Assembly (NCBI GenBank): GCA_000226015.1
Contig: JH154988.1
Location: 429,110-493,109, forward strand
Length of the DNA: 64,000 bases
Direction: 5' to 3'
From: Mnemiopsis leidyi
Taxonomy: Eukaryota; Ctenophora; Tentaculata; Lobata; Bolinopsidae
This document shows positions 36,575-47,900 of this stretch, in pieces (position 1 is the stretch's first letter; every line of letters starts with the position of its first letter). The notes beneath the pieces are model-generated. The model did not search any database, was not told the origin of the DNA, and saw only the letters and a program-made list of their open reading frames with translations. The position numbers were made by a program, and so were the translations under genes.

Positions 36575-37625
36575 GGGTTAAATATGGTGTGTTGGAAACT
36601 CACCTCACGAATCTTGAATTTCGGGACTTTCAGATGAACAGCTGTATTTATGTTAAATGGGTAATTAAGAGATCAGTAAAATTAAGAAGTAACCACCGAC
36701 TGTTGGGACGATTTCACTTCCCGGTGAATCCAGGAAAATCGCACCACCAGTTCAGAAGTGTTCTTCGGCCCCCTTAACGCACAGCCTTCCACAGCTATTT
36801 GAAATCTTTAAGAGCCTGTTCGCTATCTCTTAGAGTTACTACCTCAAACCCTCCAGAGCAAAGTTGCTACCTCTAACCTCACCTTTAGACACAGGCTGTT
36901 ACAACTCCGCCACTTCACCACTCCGAGATAGACCTTGACAGAGGACCGCCTCCTCCACCTACACAAAAACCTGGCTTGTTCTCGTCATGAAATTAAGCAG
37001 CCTCTCTGTACCCCTACCCCGGGAATTGTCTTTCATTAGCAGAAGTAAGGTGTCCACCTGCTCCTAATTGATCGCGTGGACCGGCCCCGATCTGTAAAAC
37101 CTCTCTGAACTATTCGTATAGTTAGCAGCTGTTAAATTTAACAGACCGCTCTTGTTGTACGATTTTGATTAACGGCCAAACTATATCTAGCGCCACGCAC
37201 CAACTGATCAAGTGCTCAATGGAGCTGCGATTAAATTGTGGAAAGTTGCTCTGATTAAGGCGTGCACAATGCAATAAAATCTTGCTAGACTGACTGTCGC
37301 TGCTTGCTGCTTGTAATGATGTTAAGGGACCTGGCATTCCGTATAAGTTCGAGGAGATTTGATTTGTTGCCGTTGTTCGGCACGGGCCTTGCTAGCTGCG
37401 CAACTTTTATCAGTTTACTTTTTGATTGGATCGCAAATTTTGTTGCTGTTTATGTTCGATGATTTTAATGTAAAAAGATATAAGAAGAGTAGATCAAAGA
37501 AGTCCAGGTTTGAAGTTTGATATAAAATATTAAAATGGCAAATAAATCAATCTTATAAAAACAATACGTCAAAATATCTTAGCATTCACAGAATGCAATA
37601 GAATCAAAATGTTCCCAGTCATATT
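36575..37625. other. Intergenic, convergent PRPSAP and kinase genes
   Basis: No gene recognised. Probably the overlapping 3' ends of the two genes: AATAAA at 37273 and 37541 on the plus strand; ATTAAA on the minus strand at about 37464-37469. Confidence 0.45.
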
Positions 37626-38417
37626 TCACAAGTTCCTTCCTAGTTCGGACCACATGATCCTCAAAACTTGGCAGGGTTCCAAACATCGCTCCACCAAGTT
37701 GACCAGTTTGCCGGAGTAGACTTTCCTAGCTGAGGGTGGAACTCTCGCTCTCTTGTTGAGGATGTCTGAAGTTTCCAAGAAGGCAGGTTTATTCGTCATA
37801 CAGCCGTAGAGAACACATCCTATAGCCCAGACGCTAGCTTGAAGAGGGAAGTAGTGAGGTTTAGTGAACGCCTCAGGAGGCAGACAGACGGTAGTTCCTC
37901 TGAGAGAGGAAATGGGATGTCTAGAGAGAGGTAGAGCAGTACCGAAGTCTATCAGTTTCAGCTGCTTCGTCTTGGGGTTGTACAAGATATTCTCCTCCTT
38001 AATGTCGCCGTGGTCGATGTTGTTCTGCAGACAGAAGTTAACAACCCCGTACAACTGCTCAGCTATGATCTGTATTGTACCCTCTGTGAATCTGCAGCTC
38101 CTGGTCAGGGTGTGGAGGTCGCTGAAGCCAGGTTCGTAGTCCATCACCAGGTACCACTCTCCGTCCTCCAGGAAGTGTGTCTTGTACTTCACTATGTTTG
38201 GGTGGTGAAGGGATCTCAGGGTTGCGATCTCCAGAGGCAGCTCTATTCCGTCCAGGTAAACGACCGGTAGGTCAGGATGATCTCTGAAGATTTTCACGAC
38301 GTACTTGTTGAGGGATATGTGATGTTGGGTCAGGTAAACAGTCCCGTTTCCTCCTCTTCCCAATTCCTTCAGGACGATCAGACCTCTAGGTAGTTGTGGT
38401 AGAGATGTGGTTAGCAT
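37626..38417 (-). CDS. PIM-like serine/threonine protein kinase, intronless
   Basis: A single 263-codon frame that is almost entirely a kinase domain. Glycine loop GRGGNGTV (20-27), ATP-anchoring Lys42 (YVVK), helix-C Glu63 (LPLEIATL), catalytic loop HGDIKEEN (136-143), DFG (157-159) and a PPE in place of APE (180-182). The spacing of helix C, the D/ENIL catalytic loop, LKLIDFG and PPE-containing activation segment, plus the VWAIGCVLYG helix, resemble PIM kinases, which are constitutively active because they need no activation-loop phosphorylation. The usual HRD arginine is glycine, which fits loss of activation-loop-dependent control (inference). It phosphorylates Ser/Thr with ATP; substrates are unknown. 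No signal or membrane segment. The start follows a TATA box by about 75 bp. Could instead be another CAMK-group kinase. Confidence 0.85.
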   Translation of the reverse strand: MLTTSLPQLPRGLIVLKELGRGGNGTVYLTQHHISLNKYVVKIFRDHPDLPVVYLDGIELPLEIATLRSLHHPNIVKYKTHFLEDGEWYLVMDYEPGFSDLHTLTRSCRFTEGTIQIIAEQLYGVVNFCLQNNIDHGDIKEENILYNPKTKQLKLIDFGTALPLSRHPISSLRGTTVCLPPEAFTKPHYFPLQASVWAIGCVLYGCMTNKPAFLETSDILNKRARVPPSARKVYSGKLVNLVERCLEPCQVLRIMWSELGRNL

Positions 38418-38484
38418 TGCTGAAGTTTCGTGGTAGATCCGAACTGTGACGTAGTAGTGACGAAGTGATGACGACTAATCGTCT

Positions 38485-38499
38485 CACGTGCCTTTTATA
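38485..38499 (-). promoter_or_regulatory. Kinase promoter: TATA box and adjacent CACGTG
   Basis: On the minus strand GTATAAAAG lies at 38492-38499 with CACGTG directly downstream at 38485-38490. The ATG is at 38417, so the leader would be about 45-50 bases. Repeated GTGACG/GATGACG half-sites (CRE-like) fill the leader at 38436-38474. A reversed CCAAT (GATTGGATC) is at about 38744. Confidence 0.7.
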
Positions 38500-39780
38500 C
38501 TGTTACGAAACGAGATGTTGTTTGAGAAGTTTTGCTTGTCGGGAATGTGGGTGGGGATCGAGTGACATAGTTCACGGCGAGCACAGGATGATTTAGCGTG
38601 TGATAAGAGGTCCTGCTATGTAATGCGTGATACGATCTCATGTTCAGCGTGTGATGTGAGATTTGTCTTTGGTGATGTATTTAGTTAGTAATGAGTGATG
38701 TGATCTTTTGCTTTAACGTGCCGATCTTGGGAAAGTTTACTCTGATTGGATCAGATCACGGCCGGAACATGTGAACAAATATCTTAAAGCACATTCCATA
38801 ATAAAACGGAACCTAAGTAATAGCAATCGCAAGTAATCCCTTATGGTAATAGAACGTGTAAGTATATCCTGGAATAATTGCTTACTTACTAAATACTAAT
38901 GTGTGCACTTAACTTAACATCAAACCTAAAGCGCAAACTTTCATCAATAACCATATGATGTATCGGGAGCCAATGCCAATAGTCTGGGATTTTAGAAATA
39001 CCACACTCCTAAGTTTTGACTTTACCGTATGGTTAAGAACCGCCACAAAGTTAGATTTCCGACTTCAACTCCCAGAGTGAAGAACTTGAGTGGTGAGTAG
39101 TCATTGTCAGATAGCACAATTCGAGCTCGGAACACCTTGCAATAAATTTTGTCCGACAAATTGCATCGCAAGGTGTTTCCAATTTAAATTAATGGCTACT
39201 CTGCTACTTTTTGAGGACGAATAATTGGACGCTAGCTGCAGCAAAATTTTCAGAATCAGAATGTTCATTGTGATCCATTAGCAATCTGGTTGAATTGTGC
39301 CATTTATATTTATAACAAAGGATTCATTCCTTCTTAAGAGAAGTTGCTTTGATTGGGCATTGCTGGTCAACGTTGCTGTGAGTGGTACTGGTAGCCCTAT
39401 ATTTATGTCGACCAATCACAGCTACGGCTTGTGCTTTAAAAGTGTCCTGCAAAGTTTGTTTCGACAGTGTTACTGTTAGTATAATTGTGCTTTTTGTGAT
39501 AGATCTTTAAGTTTAACTTCTTGCACGGCTGGCCGAGGTTCTGAAGTTTCACATTTAAGTTTAACTTTCGTTGTCTTGAATTTCGAATTTTTGTCTCCTA
39601 AATTTTGGTCTCCTAAATTTTTGTCTCCTAAATCATTAGGGTAATAAATCAATACGGACTTGGTTGCTCAAATCATAAGAAGTAGAACTAGAAGAAAAAA
39701 TAAAAGAGATAGTCGACATGTGGTACTGGTAGACTATTAGTATTAGGCACACCGACCTTTGCTCAAACAAATCATGCATC
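38500..39780. other. Upstream region of the kinase gene
   Basis: No gene recognised. 39340-39480 has CCAATCACAGC (39412) and TTTAAAAG on the plus strand, a promoter-like arrangement with nothing recognisable downstream. Three copies of TTTTGTCTCCTAAA-type 16-bp repeats lie at about 39585-39635. Confidence 0.35.
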
Positions 39781-39782
39781 TT

Positions 39783-41950
39783 ACCTGGGTACCTCGGTCT
39801 TAATTGTCTACAAGTACAACAAGTTCACGCGATCGGGGGAAACGTAGCGGTAGATTGACGAGATGATATCCGTCTAACGAGCCGCGGGTCGGGTAACACC
39901 TCGACAAAGCGGTAGAAAAGCAATGGCCACCCAAAAATGGGTGGCCATTGCATGCTTCGCGTTGCAAAAAGCACGGCCCCGGACTATACGTTTAAAAATA
40001 CTTACAAAACCAGTTGAGCTCGTACATGCGGAGGCGCGGCTTCGAATTAAAATTCAACATTCCAACAGTGGACAGGTCACCAGCTCAATCTGTCCGGGCC
40101 GAAATTTTGGAACCGCGCGAGCTCATGCATGGGCTTATGTTATACTCAACACTGAATTACCCACATTATAGGACGCTGCGTGTTGTCTGACTTCGTCCGA
40201 CCCTCATTCGAAGCTAATAAAATGACAGGAGGGTGCGCGCTGCCGTACAAGCTGCGTGGCTCAGCTCTCTCTTTTTAATTTTAACGAGATTATATCACCC
40301 GTTTACCGTTTAACGACCGTTTTCATTCCCCTTTGAACTGGGAGACAGGAGAGTCGGGTAATACCGCGACAACAGACAACTTTTTTATTAGTCCCCTTTG
40401 CACTTTGATCGGTTCACGGTTACAAAGCAAAAATCTAAAATCCCCTTGTATTGTCAAGGTGTTACCGTACCCGACCCGCGCGTGACTCGCAGCTTTGCTA
40501 CTATCAGGCGTTATCAGTTATAGATTTTGCTCTGACCATAGCTCCCCGTTTTGCGCGCGCCCAGCGCCACCAGAGTTGGCTGAAAAAGCCACTTGCTTTA
40601 TAATTTATTTTAGCTGCGTAGCACTAGCAGCCACCACGCGCGGCGTTAGCACAGCTGGCTAGGTCATAGGTGAGTGCAGCGCTCACACTTCAGCTCACAT
40701 TTTATTCTCAGCGGATTTTATTTTGTAGGTTGATAACCTACTGCCGCGGCCATCACGCGCTCTCACGCATTTGAATTTTATTCACATTGAATGAGGGTCG
40801 GATAAAGTTTTTCAAGGTGTTACCCGACTCACGCGCGGCTCGCAGCCTTGCGGTATGCGGTAGACCAATACAATATCGTCAAGACAACGTAAGGCTTGGG
40901 TACCCAAAGCGGCAGGGCCAAGTAACGCGCGGCGTAAAAACATTGTTAGATGAACATATTATACATCATTGATTAAAAGATTTTATTTAACTAGGAAGAA
41001 GGTTGGGGTCAAGTTTAGATCTAATAGACTTATTTTCATTTTAACATTTAAGTTATACATTATAGCCGCGTAAAAACAAAAGTTAGACATTTCCAATTAT
41101 ATCTGATATCGTGCAAAACACTCGCTTGACGAGATTATATTCGTTTCACGTTTACGAGATTACATCCGTCTACTGTTTTGCGAGAGTCAACAGTCAAGTA
41201 TTACTGCAACAAGGCACTCGCGAGTTGTATTCCCGTCAGTTTAGGTAAAAATTTTGTACACCATCTTTTTTTGCATTTTTAAACAACTTAAATTGTCACC
41301 TAAATTTTTTTATCTCCATTTGAAGTCTTGAAAAATTCAATTTAAGATTTATTCGTGAAAACGAAGAAGCAAAATGGTTGGCGATATTGTAAAGACGTGC
41401 ATAATGAATAACTAAGAAATAATCTTTTTGTTGCAATAAAAAGATGCATTAAGTCTGAAGAAGACGAAGAGGGTAACTTTGTAAAAAAGATCAGACGGAT
41501 ATAATTTCGTCTTGCCTGGGTAGTGGGAAACTTATTGCCTGGGTACCTCAGTCTTTCTTGTCTACGAGAGAAACGGAGAGAAACTTAGAAAGGGTCACGC
41601 AGCGCCCGGTATGAACCGTAATCTCAGTTCTTATTGTCTACGACAACGATCGGAGGGAATCGTAGAAAAAGCCACGCAGCGCCCGGTAAATTTCGTCAAG
41701 TTTGAAGTTAATATTGCTACTGATATTTTATTAGTTTTTGATGATTTTTGTTTATGGTCGTATAGGTCGATTGTTGTATTCTGTATTGCATAGTATTCTC
41801 GAAAATTGGGGGTGGGGAATGATATTGGATCAAAGGTTTAAATCACTTTCGATGGAATTTCTAGTGACTTTTCTGACTTTGTTCGATCCTCATTCGATGC
41901 GAGAATAAAATGCCGGGAGGGTGCGTGCTGTCGTACCATTAGTGATGAGA
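39783..41950. repeat. Cluster 2 of GC-rich modular interspersed repeats
   Basis: Shares modules with cluster 1 at 8.15-9.72 kb in another order and orientation. Examples: the foldback block GTAGGTTGATAACCTAC (40726) is the inverse of 8310-8331; 40191-40253 and 41871-41935 match the inverse of 9609-9672 (ACCCTCATTCGA, ATAAAATG, GGTGCG.GCTG.CGTAC); GGGTAACACCTCGACAA (39890) recurs at 15013 and inverted near 40808; GATCGGAGGGAATCGTAGA (41650) resembles 8176-8200; the block at 39783-39850 is partly repeated at 41529-41690. No coding domain is seen. Confidence 0.7.
39921..39950. repeat. Perfect 13-bp hairpin inside cluster 2
   Basis: CAATGGCCACCCA, loop AAAA, TGGGTGGCCATTG. GC-rich and exact. Too short for a typical microRNA precursor and not a known terminator in this context. 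It may be a terminal structure of one of the repeats. Confidence 0.85.
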
Positions 41951-44900
41951 GTGACGTAGACAACAGCTGTGCTCAGCTATGTTAGTTCCATTGATTTTCA
42001 CACCGAAGGCTTTTATTTAATATTAGGGTTTGTTATATTCTTTCATCGTCTAAGATCCAATGAACACTCTTGCTTCTTTTCTTTTTTTATTCATGGACAT
42101 ATCAACGTCGTGTTATTTTTAGCTAATTTGGCCTTGGACATATTTGCAAAGTTTACGGTTTTTTGTAGATTTTAATTACTCTCGACCATGTCGTTTTGCT
42201 TTGAATTGTGTGCTAAAGGAAAACCCTTTACAAATTAACCTACACACAGTAAACAGGCAAAGTATAGTGATTATATATGATATTAGTTCTCCTATCCTTC
42301 TCTTTCCAATATGTGATATATATTTGTACGATGTTTCTTTGTATAAAATTTGTACAAAACTTATTATTTTGTTTTCTTCAGTTGCTATGCCACTGTCTAA
42401 AAGGTTTCCACAGGCTCACTTACCTCTGCCCTACTGAGTACAGAACATTCGATGCACTTCTGACCACCAGCATACTGAGCTGCAGGTGGTTAGAAAGATG
42501 GTTCTGTCCAGGTTGAAGTAATGTCTTGGCCTACCTGCTTACAAGTAAATAACAGAATATGCATCAGCTAGAAGTTAGATGACAGACTTGTATTTTATTT
42601 TGTATAAGTTACACCTAGGAGCTGTACCCAGGCTCCTGGAAGATTCTAGATCTTTTAACGGAGACCCTCCTCATTTAACCCTCAATCACGGTTTTCGAGT
42701 CATTCGGCTGAGTCAACTGAAGAAGATTTCTTAAATTACTCTAAATCTGGTCTTTCAACTGTCTCAATCTTTCTGACCTTATTGTGAAAGTCATCAGCAA
42801 ACTCGTTGATTAACTATGTCAATGTAAATTTGTTAAATTTTTCCTGTCCGAATATTTGGTGCATGATATTGAACTAAACTTCTCTCAGAGACACAATCAC
42901 TTTCACAATAGCCAACGCACCTACCTATTTCTTTGTCCAAGCATGTACGACATTGCTTTTTTCGTTGTTAGCACAGGTCAGTTGAACTGAAACAGAGCCA
43001 TGCAGTGCCTAATAGTTTAACCACCCAAAATTATGAAGTATTATTGTATGTTGACAAAGCTAGCTAACATTCTGTAGTGCCCATGTTTACCTTATTTCAG
43101 ATTAGAGGGTAATAGAGGTGGCAGCTATGTAACTATGATAGTTGATATACCTTTTGCTTCAACATGTAATGAACATGTGGTTAATGGCCAGCCCTCCCAA
43201 GTTGTTAAGATAAGAATCGCATGAGTAGAAGGCTGGTATATGGCATCAAGCTAAAATTTTTGGTCATGACAAATAAAAATTGGCAACATGAACAGTTTTG
43301 ACTCTTTTAATAACCAAGTAAATTAAAGATAACTATTAAAGATAATTAGATATCAATAAAATCAGAAAGGAAATATTAAGAAGAAAACTACTACCATGTT
43401 CTCATTACTATGTATCAATATCTAAATTAAATTAATGAAAACACAAATGAAATATTAAGAAGAAAACTATAAGCAACTGCTGATAAACACTAGACTGTAG
43501 GAGGCCAGGATTAAAAATGTTTTGGCTAGTCACTGACAACATCCATTGTTGAATCATATGAGCTTATAACAGTTATATTTTAAGAATAATAGTCCAAGTA
43601 GAAATGGTATAAGAAGCACTTCGATGGATAGCTACTTTTAATTTTGGGCCATGATTAATAGAAAGATAAGTTAATCAGGTCCATACAAGCCATCAAAAGA
43701 CCTAAAATGTTTTACTTTTCATCCAACTAGAGAAGTTGACCTGACTCTAATTCCATATAATTCCATTCATGAGGAAGACTTATCCTCCTTCACAGCCATA
43801 TTTACCACTGTCAGAATTGCAAGTTTATATTCTAGCAAGGACCTCAGTACAAAATACATCACGTCGCGTGGGCTGTTAATGTTGCTATGGCAACTAACAT
43901 ATTGTAAATATTACAATTTGATGATTCCCCGTGACGATTTGTTTCGAGTTGAAACTTGACACTGGAAAGGTCGGTATCAAATTAGTTTTGGTCTTTGTGT
44001 TGGATCCCATGACTGCACTACGTTCTATTCTTGGAATAACCAGCCCATGTCCCAGTCAGGTGATTTTAATTGGAAAGATGTTATGACCAGAAATGATTTT
44101 AGAAAAAATTTTGCTGGTTTTTCATATTGTTTAAATCACCGCTACTTTGACTTCGTTCGATATTGTAATCTGTCCTCCTTTTACGAGACAAAACGTCAAT
44201 ATTTGTGCACACTGCACCTTGATAAATAAAATGTTGGTTTTACATTTCTTCTTGTGTAGTAAAATAAACAAGTTGTAACGATGAAGAGATTCGTGACATT
44301 TTGCTTGCGAAGTCAAATTTTTCTGTATTATCATTTTCACAGGACAGGACAACCAGTTCTACTGGGTGTTTTAAATTCCAAATATGTGGCATAATTCTCT
44401 ATTAGAATTCTAGTATGTCTTACCATATTTACAATTTTTCCCAAATTTCAACCTGTTTAAGTCAGCTTCCAACCTAGGAACTCACTTCTTTCTCTCACTT
44501 CTTTCTCTTTCAGATTAGTCACATGTATAATGAAACCAACGGGTGCATCATTGAGACTGGATAAAATGCTACAGTTAGTCGCAGAGATGCTTTCATGTAC
44601 TTTCTACTTAAGGACCTGACAATTATTGTAAGTTTTCATACACATTTGTTTCGGTTTCCAACAGCTAGATTAAAAATGGTTAATAAGGGAACTCACTGAT
44701 GATCGTATCAAAATCGGTCCCTACATTTAAGTCTAGCAGCCTGTATAATATTACATTTCACCCTTTAAGTATTTTAAATTTCCTAGTTGTATTCAGGCCA
44801 TGCCTGCTAATAAACCATGTGTGTCCCCAGTGCAGCCTTTTTTCACTAAAACTTCAGGTCGCTTTCGTGTTAAATTCTATTGGACTAGATCGAAGTTGAA

Positions 44901-47900
44901 TAATGAAGTCTCACATGCGTTAGTTTATTAAGGATGCCGCTGTGTCAATGTCCTACTGGTTAATTTCATTTAAGGTAAAGGTCGCAACTTTTTAATTTCC
45001 TGAGCTAACTCATAGTCATATTCATGCTTACCCAAGCCTGAAGTGCCTAGTTGTAAACTTGTAACAGAGTTTCTTAGTCTCGGTCACAGTAGAGCAATTC
45101 ACAATATCATAATATTCTCAGTGTGTTGATATATCCGATAATATCTTGGCAGGAATGCTCCATTATAACCTGACGACAACATTCCTGAGTTGCGATAACA
45201 CCATCGGTCTGCATATTCTGGGAACTAGACGGGATTTGCCTGCACGTGTGCGTCTTTCCTCATATGAACAGTATTCTAGTTTGATTTAAACATTAGGAAT
45301 AATGTTGTTTATCATTGTTCTTCAGGCACCTTTTCTGCAGTATCAATATTTGAATGACACCGTAGTATTCATTTGTATAAGTTATAACTTATAAGTTTGT
45401 ACAGTTTCCCTGGTTAAGATGAATTTATCACGTCTCTCTTTACCTCCTCCCTTATCTCCAGGTACTCAGAGCTCACTAATTCGATACTCACGGTACTCAA
45501 GATTTAACCTATTATCAGGACAAGTTTGTTAATGACTTAATGGGAAGCGAGGGTGGGGGTGTCAGTGTCATTATCCTGGTATTGTCCAATACTTGGCTCC
45601 GTCAAAAATTGACATCCTCACATTTACTAGACTTATCGGTAACATTATCACATGAAGTGGGCAGTAGCTCAACACGTGGGCTAAATGAACTTTCACTTTC
45701 TTCAGAACTCTTGTCGCCGTATATCTGCTTAAACAATTATAATCCGATCATATCCGCCCCTTTTGATCATATCCGTCCCGTTTGAGTCTAGCAGAGGAGT
45801 CTTTGATCCACCCCAAGATACACACCAGAAAGCGGTTCGATTGTATCTCGTTTCATTGATGTCAACTGTTAGACAATGACGATGAAAATTAGCACGATCC
45901 CTCCTTTATCATATGGTATATTCCGTTTTTAAAGGGGTACCGATATACCCCAACATTTTGTTTACAGAGAAAAATACCTAATTTGGCGGATAAAAGTCGC
46001 CCACGTGCAAAGGACCTGTTCATTAATATTCCAATAGTTATCAGTTATCTATTGTGGGGATTGTAACGTCACGACCGCTCCAAGTGTTGACTTGCCAATT
46101 ACACCTAACCTCAAAGTCTGGCCGTAAATATAAGGATCTCTCTCTCTCTTTCCCTGTAGCCTTGTCCGGTTAAAAGTCTGATTTTTGTTTGGTATGTGCA
46201 TCTGTGCATTGTCACCGTTAAGTTGCATTGTTAATTTGTCATTGGTACCGTCCTGAAAATTAGTACTCCCGTTTATCAAAATAGGGATAAATTCAGTGGT
46301 CCTAGTAATTTCTGGTTCTATGATAGATAGTAGAGAAGATTCATGGCTGTGTGCCCTGGTGGGAACAGTTAGCGACCACGACCAGTACTCAGACCATAAT
46401 CATTGTAATTCTTCTTCCTCTCGTCAGATAGGGCAAATCAGGTGCTTTAACTTTACCTCTAAGTTTACCCACGTGGTGGAGTCTATCGATTATGTTTCGG
46501 TCTCTAACTTATTTCTCATGACTAGCTATTAATACCCAATATCTCTCGGGGCTCATCAGTTGCCGGTTTCATTTAGGAGGTAATGTCATCAGTTTAGGAC
46601 AAGTCGCGTTTAATCGCCGTTTATTTAAAACGTTGAGGATGCCCCCCAGAAACTGTGTTCCAAAGTGCAAGCTATGACCTTCCCGATCGAATAAGATTAA
46701 ACATGTTCATGTATTTCCAAAAAGTGATCTTGGCTAGCCTACCTGGCAAGGACTTTGTACACGTTGCAGATTTCAAAACAATCTATAAGTTTTAAACTTT
46801 ACCAGATGTCACGTTAAAAGAGATAATTTCTCTTATCGCGGCAAAACTTTTTATCGGCTGTTTTAAAACTTATTATCCGTATGCCGTGTGGGAAAATTAT
46901 TGTTACCAATCTTAATTTCAAAGATTCGAGGATGATTTAAACTGGTTCACAGTTGGCTTGCTACCAATAAACTTAACATAAAAAGTCACGCATTATTATT
47001 TCCTTATTCAAAAAGGTATTGCGTTATATCGGCGAGCCATTACTATTACTATATCATCCTATTCCTATCATTTTTTGCTAGGTTTAGTTGTCCAAGTCTT
47101 AATGAAAAGTCTAGCACTAAGAAAATTTTGTTTTGTAGATGCTGTGGCAATGAACTTTGATTGAACTGAAATTTATTCATGAATAATGTAATCCACGCTG
47201 ATAACATGCCCATACAAGGAATCTGACACAACAGCGCATACCAGCTACTTACCCGAAAATTTTTGGTTTGCGAAAAATAACCAAATATGGTGTTGGCAAA
47301 AAATATTTCGAATTTGACCTCCAGGTCAATCAAAACCACGGTTATTGAAGGCCTACATAGTACATAAGAGGCTAACTTTATCTCCTGATATTTTGATACA
47401 AGCACAAGTGCACCTGCACCACAAGGCACAACCGTGTTGCTACATTTCTTTATAATCTATAGTTCATAAACTTCATAAACTTAAAAAGGTCCAACTTAAA
47501 CGGGACACACAATACTTACAGTGCAGCACAGTGGTAGAAGAGATATAGCAGTTTGTGACAGGCTGAAACAAACTGATCATGTAAAACTGATTAAGTGATT
47601 AGTAGTCATTATAAAATCAACTTACAACTAAATAGTGAATAAGCATCAGGCTATTTTCATGTGTAACCCGGGATCGATAAAGCTAACGATCACGAATTTG
47701 ACGCGTGCATTTAATTCGAAAAATGAGCTTGTAATTTCTAAGTTAAGGTGTAGAAAATTCAAAATTTGAGCTTTTTACCGCTCATTGGCATGCGTCCAAT
47801 GTCCATGACCCTCGAAACAACAAATTTACACGGTCCAGTATGCTTAATAAAACCAACAAGTTAATTACTGACAAAATATATAGTGTGCTTCCTAGGATAT

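Noticed and set aside
37864-38270. Plus-strand frames opposite the kinase
   Set aside because: Antisense shadows of a well-supported kinase domain.
47049-47429. 126-codon minus-strand frame
   Set aside because: No motif, poor composition and AT-rich context; expected by chance.
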